Positions 25,288 to 33,192 of a DNA stretch of 33,192 nt are shown piece after piece. The stretch comes from Chrysophaeum taylorii. Lineage: Eukaryota; Sar; Pelagophyceae; Pelagomonadales; Pelagomonadaceae. Positions within the stretch are counted from its first letter, which is position 1. Each line of letters begins with the position of its first letter. The notes beneath the pieces are model-generated. The model was not told the origin of the DNA. It worked only from the letters and a program-made list of their open reading frames with translations, and ran no database searches. The stretch is from positions 1 to 33,192 of the forward strand of contig JAQMWT010000425.1 of assembly GCA_029834535.1 (NCBI GenBank). Direction: 5' to 3'. Position numbers and translations under genes: made by a program.

Positions 25288-26640
25288 CTACTCTCACGGC
25301 CAGTTTTTCTCTCACAAGAGTCCAATCTCCGCAAACCCTCTGTCATGTTACTTTGTTCTGGTTTGTCAACTCCGGCGTTCCTGTCTCAAGCCACTAATGA
25401 CTTAGGCTTAAATATCAATGTAAAAGTTGTTGTTGAGTCTGATGATACGCTTGTTCGTATGTTACGCCACCGTTTTCCTACTGTAGTATTATTTGAATCT
25501 CTCCCCGCCTTTATTAACCATCTTCACCTAATCTCACCAGAGGAAAGGTGCACATTCTATTGTGATATAATTGAGATCACTCCTCCCTGCACAAACAGGA
25601 ATTTACTAAAACAGCAAAAGTCAGAAGACTTACACAGCCTGCTGGACGATTCTCTTTTCGACAGCATGCTGTCTGTCATCAAGCTACTCCAGCCCTTGGT
25701 ACTACTGGCTGAGATGACGCCTCCGCATAAGTACTGTCATCAAGACCACATCACCGTGGCTAACCTTATCTATACTACCCTTGATTACTGTGTCGATGTT
25801 GTTGATAGGTTCCCGACCTACCTATGTGGCGACTACCAATCTAGAGAAAGGTGGATATGCATCGCACGCAGATATTCTACTGGACCAATTAAACTATCAT
25901 CGTGGCCCATCCTCCATCCACGCCCCTTCCTAAAGATCGTGGATGATCTACAAGCTATTCCCAAGCGCCTTTGGCTACCTAACCACATATCCAAAGACTG
26001 GATCCGGGTGTTCCCCGATCCTCCATATATATCCGTTCCTAAAACGCTGGCACCTTACTCTCGCACAGGTTCTGCTCAGCTTACTCTGGCTGACCTTGAA
26101 TCCCTCAATATGTTACTGCTTCGCCTTCACTCACAACAGGCTCACGAGCAACGTACTCACTCTGTTCAATCCGAGTGTACGTACCATCAGTTGTGCTTTA
26201 AACGCTCCTCTATGGAGCCATTACTCAATGCAACACATCCTATACACGTCAAGATTTTTACAATCCTCTATAACGTGTTTGCAAGCTTACATACTAACTC
26301 ACCCACTCCTGTGTCCTATTACATAACCGTTTTCGAAACTAACCAGCCGTCACACAGGCTATTACTTACAACCTCATCAACATCACACAACTCCTACTTC
26401 TTAACTGGTGGCCACCATTCCGACGGCGACCTCACCATAGAGAACGCCACCACAAAAAAACTCCACTCACATTAACGCCTTTGGGAGCACGTATACGTTC
26501 ACTGCTTCCGACATCCCCCGCGACCGGGACAGGTCCATATATCTGGAGCCGTTTATGGGTTACTTGTGGATAGTCCAAGCCCTTCCCCAAGTTGGCTCCG
26601 CTACCACCTATGGCACCGCCATACAAAACCTCGTGTCCAG
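25288..26640 (+). pseudogene. Copia C5 cytosine methyltransferase-like domain
   Basis: In order: MLLCSGLSTPAFLSQATNDLG (motif I-like, 25345-25407); VVVESDDTLVRMLRHRFP (motif II); DIIEITPPC with the catalytic Cys codon at 25588-25590 (motif IV); PLVLLAEMTPPH with Glu at 25711-25713 (motif VI); and GDYQSRERWICIARR near 25832-25875 (motif VIII). A variable region follows. An A7 run (26454-26460) shifts the frame by one; beyond it, RSIYLEPFMGYLW and QVGSATTYGTAIQNLV fit motifs IX and X. Spacing matches a roughly 400-residue enzyme. Motif I departs from F-G-GG, so SAM binding is uncertain. It is clearly not a copy of the gypsy-A domain. Confidence 0.75.
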
Positions 26641-27650
26641 ATGCGCTCTCGTGATGCCTGGCTGCCTTACCTACAAGGCCACCGACAACTCTTTCGATTA
26701 CAAGGATTCTCTTTTTGCTCTGGAAGATCATCACCTATCTCATAGTCGCTATATAGGGTACCTTCGTGGAAGTGACCGCAAACTCGGCTCTAAAATCCAC
26801 TCCATGCATGCTCCATTGCCTACCGTCCGAGGGTACGCCAATATTATTTTACTCGACCCCCGCAACGGGAAATTACGCTACCCCACTCGACCGGAGTTGA
26901 TTCGTGCTAACAACCACACCAAACAACAGGAATCTTTCCTCTTGTCTCTACGCCATGACCTTTGCTGTGACATGCTCAGCAATGCTCTGCCTGCCGGTAC
27001 GTACAGCACTCTGTACAAGCACCTTTCGCTCATCGTCGCCGATATTAAATCCCTTATGTTGGACCCTACCTTCCAACATACTGCTGCCGTGACGAAGAAA
27101 TCCTATGTATCCAATTTCATGACCGTTGACCAAGCCTCCACCACGTGCAGCACAGATACCTTGTCTTTGGCACAACCTTTTATGATGTCTATTTCCAGCA
27201 ACTGCTTGACCGAAATGTCGTTAAACTATATATCGTCGTCCTACGAAGATACTCTCGCTACTCGTGATAATGAGGACGCACCTCCAAGTGACCCTGCTGT
27301 GCACCAGGATGACGACGCACCGCCTTCCCCTGCCTTAGACACCGAACTCAAGTTCGATGTTCGGCGCAAACGGCACATTCCCGCTCATCCAATTCCTCGT
27401 AAGTCCCTCGCACACGGATCCACCGAATATCTCAATGCCAAAGAACGTGCTAATCGCTTTCACCGGGTGCATCACTGCCCCGACAACGTCGCTGCCAAGG
27501 CCCCCAACGTACTTGCTCGCCCTGGATTCTCTGCTTCTGACATACCATATCGCGACTTATGCACCGACTGCATCGCACACAACAAGCGCCACCCGCACAA
27601 GCATTTCAATGCGACCAAGCCTTCTTTGAGCAAACCCACAAAGCCGGTGA
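26641..27650 (+). pseudogene. Copia linker and integrase zinc finger
   Basis: In the frame used after the A7 run. An about 190-residue region of unknown function (YANIILLDPRNGKLRYPTRP...) leads to a TSLNY-type motif (27208), an acidic linker, and the integrase zinc finger: NRFHRVHHCPDN ... DLCTDCIAHNKRHPH (His-His-Cys-Cys, about 27455-27600). The frame is lost near 27650. Confidence 0.7.
27208..27230 (+). repeat. Shared TSLNY motif before copia integrase
   Basis: GACCGAAATGTCGTTAAACTATA, encoding TEMSLNY. It lies between the methyltransferase part and the integrase zinc finger. Confidence 0.85.
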
Positions 27651-28262
27651 AGTCTGGGCGTGCGACGACGGCGATGTGACCATCCCATCCGAATGGGAGG
27701 CTTCACACATATCATCGTCTTCAAGGAACTCATTTCGAAATTTCTCTTGGTGTACTTTACACGCACCACCAACGCCACGGAGTTCACTCAAGCTCTGGAT
27801 TTTGTGTATGACTTTTGTCGTACACAACTCAACGTGCACATGCGCACCCTCTACTCCGATGCATTCAAGCCCTACTTTAGCCAGCACATTACCTCCCCGT
27901 ACCGCGTCGATAAGGGCATTCAACTCATTGCCTTCCCGCCGTACATGCACCACTTTAACTTTGAAGTTGAGTCTGCCATCGGTTTCATCGCCTCCGCCTC
28001 CTCAACTCGCCTTCGTTCTCTCCTTAATGCTCACTATCGTGGCGCCAAGATCGTGGAACCCGCTATCATGTTCCCATGGGCGGTGATACACACCGTTCAA
28101 AGCTATAACCTTCTCCCGAACGCCACGCTCGAGCGCATTCATCATGCTATTCTGAGTCCGCAACAGCTACTCTACAACCAACTCAGCACTCCCCAACACG
28201 ATATGCTCAAGATTTTTGGCGCTGAATGTTACCTCCTATTGGAGCCCATGAACACCACAAGT
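27650..28262 (+). pseudogene. Copia integrase core
   Basis: The catalytic segments are in two frames. KAGEVWACDDGD carries the first Asp (about 27645-27680). Then GGFTHIIVFKELISKFLLVYF, LYSDAFKPYF (second Asp) and NFEVESAIGFIA (Glu) follow in the frame open at 27660-28445. Later parts (LSPQQLLYNQ...MLKIFGAECYLL) match the usual end of copia integrase. Frameshifts at about 27645, 27690 and 28262 inactivate it. Confidence 0.75.
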
Positions 28263-30012
28263 GGGAACCGTGCCGCCGCAAATATCTGTATCTCTGTTGC
28301 GCCAACGCACAAAACCCGCTCGTCTCCCCACGCGTCGACCATCTCGCTGACGTCGTCCTCAACCCTGAAAACGGACAAATCTGTGTTTCGTCCAAGCTGC
28401 AATTCCTCTACATGTTGCAGCACCCTACTCCGGATCCTGAACTAGCTCCTCCGCCACACGCTCCTTCCGCGCCTTTCTCGCTCACACCCCACACCACTAT
28501 GCAAGACCATGTCATTCAGAGGGGGACAAGGACTCCTCATCCTCAGAGGGGGCACTCCCCACCTCCTTCAGCTCCTCCTTCTTCGTCCCCTACTCCGGCC
28601 TCTTCTCCATCTTCTGACGCTACCGCCGACGAATCTGGCTCTATGTCACCGCCGCCCTTGCTTCCTTCTTACAAAGACCTTTTTGCACAAGATGACCTCA
28701 TTCTTGTTCCAGGTTCCAAACAGCCTAACACTCGCAAGGCCACTTCTATGAAAACTATCCGAGCCCGGTTACAAGCGTCTACTATTGGTGCTTACAAAGC
28801 CGCTGGTGGCAAGCTCGCCGATTTCCGCTGGGATCTTCGCCACCACTTTCTTACGTTCAAGTCCCCCCCCCTCTCCGCCCTTCATCTCCGTGGTGGTATC
28901 CTCTGGTCTGCTATCTGCTCAGAGGGAGAACATGCGTTGTTAGCTCGTCTTCTTCTCCCGTTGCGTACTGACTTACTTGCCCGCTACCTGCACGTCGATG
29001 GTTACTTCGCCCACGCCAAGTGCGCATCCAGCATCCCAGCTGCAACCTTTTTAACTGCTGATGGTTCGCCTACGTGCCCTATTCCTCAGCCCCTTTTATC
29101 TGCGTTCACTGAACACGCTGCTGCCTTCGGCACTTCTTCCTTACAATATGCACTTACGTACCTGGCGCCGACCAGCTTTATTGCTCACAACTCATCCGAG
29201 TTTGGCGCTACTTCTGCATCTCTGGCTGACTTGGAGGAATACCTACTGGTCTCTACAGAGTTTATCACCCAGGTCTTACGTACCGACCCTACTATCCATA
29301 TCCAACTGGAATCTGCCCCTACTACTCCCACTGACGCTGTTTCCGCTTATCCCGAAGTTGCGCACACTGCCTCGACCGCAACGTCGCTAAACTATAATTC
29401 ACCAGCCATTGTTGGTCCTGACGAATATAAGGTCCAAGAAGCGGACGTTTCCATTGACGAATATAAACTTAAGTGCCTCCACGGTTTGTCGCCTGAAAAC
29501 AGGCACGCCTACCTCAAGGCCATCGCCAAGGAACTCCACGACATTATCCGCTTTGGCTGCTTCAAACTTTCCTTGCCCGACGGTGTCTCTCGTCCTATTG
29601 ACAGCAAGATGGTGCTGAAGATTAAAACAGACTCTGCAGGCAAATACGTTAAGCACAAGGCTCGCCTCGTACTACGTGGCTTCCTAGCATCTCTTGGCGC
29701 CGATTTCTTTGGTACCTTCAGCCCCATGGCCACTATGACCGCAATCCGGGTACTACTAGCTATTGCAGCATACAAGCAATTGCCTGTCTACCATGCAGAC
29801 GTCCCGAACGCCTTCGTTCAGTCTGACATCGATGCCAATGTCTATGTTCAATTACCAGACGGCATCAAGCTTATCGACCCCGATGACGCTAAGTACAAGG
29901 GCCGACGTCTACCGAAACTGCTGAAGTCACTTTATGGACTTAGGCAATCACCATCCCTTTGGAACAAAGAGATAGACGGCTTCTTCCGTAGCCTTGGTTA
30001 CAACGCCTGCAT
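28263..30012 (+). pseudogene. Copia extra domain and reverse transcriptase (N-terminal part)
   Basis: A Pro/Ser-rich linker (about 28435-28680) leads to an about 220-residue domain of unknown function (KTIRARLQASTIGAYKAAGG ... EYLLVSTEFITQVLRTDP). A TSLNY motif (29374) follows, then a clear RVT_2-type reverse transcriptase: IDSKMVLKIKTD, KHKARLVLRGF, FSPMATMTAIRVLLAIAA, HADVPNAFVQSDID (first catalytic Asp) and PKLLKSLYGLRQSPSLWNKE. The frame slips near 30012, just before the YVDD-type box. Confidence 0.8.
29374..29396 (+). repeat. Shared TSLNY motif between extra domain and RT
   Basis: GACCGCAACGTCGCTAAACTATA, encoding TATSLNY. It is the only copy with a CTA Leu codon. Confidence 0.85.
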
Positions 30013-31244
30013 TCGGACTCTTGCCTATATGCTCGAGTATCCGCACATGCTAAGTTCGTCGTATGCAGTCTGTCTGTAGACGACATTGTTATTGTGTCCA
30101 ATGACGACCCTCTTCGTACTGAATTACAGGATGCCCTCCACAAACGGTATGCTGTAGAGCAGTTTGAACCTGTCCATACCCTCCTAGGCATGCGTGTGTC
30201 GCACATCTGACGGCTCCATTTCTCTGGATGTGCAAGCCAAGCTGGATGAACTCTTCGCTGATCACCCAGTCTTGCAGCAACTGACCCCGCTTAAATATGT
30301 CATCGTCCTTCAAGTATAAAGATGGCACTCCCAGCACTGAAACAGAGTTGTACATCAATTCGCACTTTGCCACCCTCCTTGGCAAGCTGGTGTTCATGCA
30401 AGTTGCCTGCAGACCTGACTTCTCGCAAGCCTTGGGCAGATGTTCGCGTGGTATGCATGCACCCACGTATGTTCACGTCCAAATGCTAGAGCATTTGCTT
30501 CGCTACCTCAAGAAGCCGGAAAACCGCTCACTTCGCCTCTGGTTCCATCCTAAAGGTAATGCCATTGAAGCTCACCTTCGCACTGTCTCCGCTAATCGAA
30601 TTGATCTATCCACTGTGGTCGACTACCAACCGCAGGATGTATCTACTGGACAGTTTGACCCCTTAGTTGCCATGGTTGACGCTGACAATGCCCCTTCCTT
30701 AGCACAGGAAGATAGGAAATCTACCACCGGGTTTGTCTTCTATCTTTTCAACTGCCTTATTGGTTGGAAAAGCAAACTTCAACCGATTGTCTCCTGCTCA
30801 ACTCACGAAGCTGAGTTGATTGCCCTCAGTATTTGTGCTGATGAAGCTGTTTGGCTACGCAAGCTGCTGTTGGAACTCTCCTTTGTCGTCAACCCCACCT
30901 TCTACGTCAACAATGCTAATGGTGAGAACACCGCTGACCCTGTTGACTTCGATGACAATGACAACCCAATTGCTGAAGATATGCGCTTCATCCCTCTCTT
31001 GTCTGACAATGCTGCCGCTGTTCACACCTCTAATAACCCAGATGGGTCCTCTCGATCCAAGGCACTGTCGACCAGATGGTTTAAAATCCGTGAGTACATC
31101 TCGCTACAGAAAATACGAGTCCATCATGTTCCCGGCAAGCTGAACGTGGCGGATGGTTTTACAAAGCCACTTGCTGCTGAGTTCTCCACTTTTCGTTCTC
31201 TACTCGGTATGCATCATGCCTCTGACGACAAGCCTTTACAGGAT
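30013..31244 (+). pseudogene. Copia reverse transcriptase (catalytic box) and RNase H
   Basis: SDSCLYARVSAHAKFVVCSL followed by SVDDIVIVSNDD gives the catalytic Asp pair (about 30077-30082). Frames change again near 30205 and 30295. RNase H is in one frame from 30297: MVDADNAPSLAQEDRKSTTG, VSCSTHEAELIALS, SDNAAAVHTS and VHHVPGKLNVADGFTKPL, all expected for Ty1/copia. It stops at TGA (31245-31247). Confidence 0.85.
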
Positions 31245-31264
31245 TGAAGATGCCTAACTCTAGT

Positions 31265-31287
31265 GACCGCAACGTCGTTAAACTAGC
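31265..31287 (+). repeat. Shared TSLNY motif after RNase H
   Basis: GACCGCAACGTCGTTAAACTAGC. It encodes TATSLN then TAG where Tyr would be. Confidence 0.85.
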
Positions 31288-32259
31288 CCTGGCCTTACCT
31301 TCTTTTGCCACAATTTTTTGTGCACGTATACTCACCTCAGTCGCTGACGACGTTCCAGGACGGCCTCAGTATTGACTATGCTGCTTACAGCGAGGAATCT
31401 CTCTCCTTGAGAACTTCCGTGTCCCTGTCACCCATTTCTCTTTCTTTTATGCGAGTGGAACTCACACTGACCTATGAGTCTACTGACTTTTCATTGTTTG
31501 TAGACCTGATCACATTCACATCCATGCGCTTACCCATTACTATACTTTGGGAAGCTGCTCCTGCTATTGTTTTTATTGGCTGCTACAGATGCCCCAAACG
31601 CGAACGTTTCATTTTGTCGCTTTCTTTTACGCATGCCTCAATGATCGGGGCAACCTACATTTTTGCTCACCACATATAATTGAAGTCACAAGCACCTAGT
31701 GAACTCCACTGAAGTGCTGAGTCACCTCACACAGATGACCACAAGAAGAATGGTCACATTCCATCTCAACTGTCACCACCACCGATCAGGTGCCCATACA
31801 ACCTATCGTATGTGCACGTAATGCTACTTCCTTCCAACCCCCTGTGATGGTGCTCAGCTGGTCATATACGCGCAACCATCATACGCACGTATCATTTGCC
31901 AAAGGAGCTACATACTCTTGACTAGCAGTCTAACGCAATATCCGTCACTTGCTCATTTAGTCTTATCAGTAACCGATGCAGCCAGATTCCACCACTCAAC
32001 TGCCATTCGCACTGGATTCCGGCTTATTACTCAGATGCACCTGGATATCTTAACTTTCTTGTAACTCGTGTTCGAACACAGAGTCGACAGCTCAGGCTAT
32101 GCAAGCCATCCATTCAGCATTTGATTACTACTGTTGCTCGATCGCGTGTACAACATCTTAACAACTAGCATCATCCTTGATGATAGAACCGCTATCACTC
32201 TGATGTAATGTTCGGCCACACTTATGTTCAGGCAGAACACTAAGGGTCTTTTAACTTTT

Positions 32260-32282
32260 AAACCAAACGTCGTTAAACTACC
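32260..32282 (+). repeat. Shared TSLNY motif in distal 3' region
   Basis: AAACCAAACGTCGTTAAACTACC, with the core ACGTCGTTAAACTAC intact; the frame that reads QTSLNY stops 4 codons later. Confidence 0.8.
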
Positions 32283-32783
32283 ACACTCCACGCTAGACGC
32301 TACTCTGGAGATATCTTCGCCATCGTTACCTACGTCTTCTGCTTCGCTTGCTGATTTCGACGTCTTGTGCCAACAAGTCGACCAACTCCAGGAAACTCTT
32401 CGAATGTATATTACCGAGGCTGCCATTGCTTCAATCACCTCCCTGGAGAACCGGTTCTTCTCCTACAGCCAACACCCACGTGTTCTATACTGTACAAGAT
32501 CACAGAGCTGTTGTCTCGCTTAACACTCACCGCTCGATCCTAACTCACTGTCTGTTGTATCTGTGTTTTTAAATGTTATGTTCAAAAGGGTCAAAGCGAC
32601 TCTCAGCTCCACCAAGTCCAAGTCCAAGTCCTAAGACCCTTCTATACTCTTGATGCTTCGTATGTGACCCTTCTGTGACCATCAAGACTGTATTCCTCCT
32701 TTTTTTTTTCCCCCTTCATCATCATCTTTCTCAAGAGATGGCTCCCCTAAAGTCGCACCTTGCGCTTCTAAGACTAATCCTTC

Positions 32784-32791
32784 GAGGGGGG
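32784..32791 (+). other. Copia polypurine tract
   Basis: GAGGGGGG directly abuts the 3' LTR start. A T-rich tract lies about 75 bp upstream. Confidence 0.85.
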
Positions 32792-33130
32792 TGCAGAGAA
32801 ATCTGCTGCCTCGTACCCTTATCAGTCCGTTGACAACGTGATCGATTCCTTACCCTTATTCCTTTCTACACAATCAAATAGTCGTCTGATTTGTGAGGTC
32901 CTTCTTAGCGCTCATCAATCAGGTCTAGCGCGCCCGAGGTATGGAGCCATATACACTTTACCATTTCTGTGTATTTCTGATTGCCGCCTGTCGTGTTCTG
33001 GGGTATAAGGGAACATACCTCTTCATTCCCCGAATTAAGTACTTCCAGACGTTCATGATGAGTGACGGGAGTTGGTTTCCCAGGGACTTCACACTGCTTT
33101 TGGTGCTTGTTGGTGCTACTGCTCTGCACA
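32792..33130 (+). repeat. Copia 3' LTR
   Basis: 339 bp, starting TGCAGAG. It ends TCTGCACA, an extra CA compared with the 5' LTR, probably slippage. Many differences from the 5' LTR indicate an old insertion. Confidence 0.88.
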
Positions 33131-33135
33131 AATTC
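33131..33135. repeat. Target-site duplication of copia, right
   Basis: AATTC, matching 21527-21531. Confidence 0.75.
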
Positions 33136-33192
33136 GGGGTAGTTGCTGTAAGATGCTGAATAGCGGGCGTAAAAAAAAAAAAAAACAAAAAG
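33136..33192 (-). pseudogene. Continuation of the older copia RNase H target, then A-rich end
   Basis: On the minus strand the sequence YARYSASYSNYPE is open and joins in phase to ELHHLSSPIICFTD of 20911-21528 across the duplication. The outer part is a plus-strand poly(A) run (about 33171-33190). Confidence 0.5.

Larger units (their letters stand above)
31248..32783 (+). other. Copia 3' region after pol
   Basis: 1.5 kb before the polypurine tract. Two further shared motifs occur (31265, 32260). The first is in the pol frame and followed in that same frame by an open stretch to 31679 (PQFFVHVYSPQSLTTFQDGL...), hinting at a lost extra domain. A second open stretch (32224-32523) carries a short predicted helix (DFDVLCQQVDQLQETLRMYI). 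A T10C5 run lies at about 32699-32713. No envelope-like signal peptide or membrane-fusion feature is evident. Confidence 0.5.
21532..33130 (+). mobile_element. Ty1/copia LTR retrotransposon carrying a methyltransferase-like domain
   Basis: An 11.6-kb element with both LTRs, target duplications, primer-binding site and polypurine tract. Order is gag, protease, C5-methyltransferase-like, integrase zinc finger and core, extra domain, RT, RNase H, long 3' region. Integrase before RT makes it Ty1/copia. It is large for that superfamily. LTRs differ by many substitutions and indels and the pol frame is broken repeatedly, so this is an old, inactive copy. A SINE-like unit is inserted at 24573. Confidence 0.92.

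Noticed and set aside
26454..26460. A7 run in the copia methyltransferase as a programmed minus-1 slippery site
   Set aside because: The frame needed downstream is plus 1, not minus 1, and the break lies inside a domain. A one-base gain in a homopolymer is simpler.
557..31287. Recurrent in-frame TAG codons in the elements (557, 2458, 10736, 23855, 31283) as sign of UAG reassignment
   Set aside because: The host-like gene at 16595 ends in TAG at a sensible place, the elements also carry TGA stops and frameshifts, and several TAGs fit single-base changes. Ordinary decay explains most of them; only the 23855 case is kept as a separate observation.
31305..32523. Envelope-like gene in the copia 3' region
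   Set aside because: There is no signal peptide, no membrane anchor in a consistent frame and no cysteine pattern. The open frames are short.

Overview
The window is a repeat-rich eukaryotic locus: nested LTR retrotransposons of two superfamilies, a cluster of tRNA-Phe-like sequences with SINE-like bodies, and two intronless genes for multi-pass membrane proteins. There are no bacterial-style operons. Intron-free host genes surrounded by old and young LTR elements would fit a compact algal genome. A florideophyte red alga is my best guess, at low confidence and by inference only.

Left part (1-14.6 kb). A decayed Ty3/gypsy element, called gypsy-B here, enters from the left edge (RT-RNase H, 1-1362). 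A younger Ty3/gypsy element, gypsy-A (1752-12039, with 337-bp LTRs differing at about 5 positions), is inserted in it. Gypsy-B resumes at 12040 and ends in its own 3' LTR (12221-12556). A second gypsy-B 3' end lies in inverted orientation (13622-12705). It preserves the empty site and so confirms the nesting. A third LTR fragment, three copies of a roughly 140-bp flanking repeat and a PIF1/Helitron-like helicase relic follow. Gypsy-A runs gag-like coiled coil, retropepsin-like domain, C5 cytosine DNA methyltransferase, RT, RNase H, integrase, then an unusual C-terminal module.

Middle part (14.6-21.5 kb). Three tRNA-Phe(GAA) sequences and one degenerate copy lie on the minus strand. At least two are joined to a body that ends in a GTTA-repeat tail. 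The same body, without the tRNA head, is inserted in the copia element further right with a 10-bp target duplication, so it behaves like a modular SINE. Two host-like membrane protein genes follow (16595-18037 and 19737-20510), then a minus-strand relic of another copia RNase H.

Right part (21.5-33.2 kb). An old Ty1/copia element (21532-33130; target duplication AATTC) is complete but broken by frameshifts and stops. It has a half-tRNA-iMet-type primer-binding site and a polypurine tract. Its order is gag, protease, a second and clearly different C5-methyltransferase-like domain, integrase, an extra domain, RT, RNase H, and a long 3' region.

Most notable: two unrelated LTR superfamilies in one locus both carry a cytosine methyltransferase domain between protease and the other pol domains. 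They also share a roughly 23-nt motif with the core ACGTCGTTAAACTA. Seven good copies encode TSLNY or a close variant and tend to fall at polyprotein domain borders. Codon choice is conserved far beyond what the peptide needs. One copy contains the gag stop codon.
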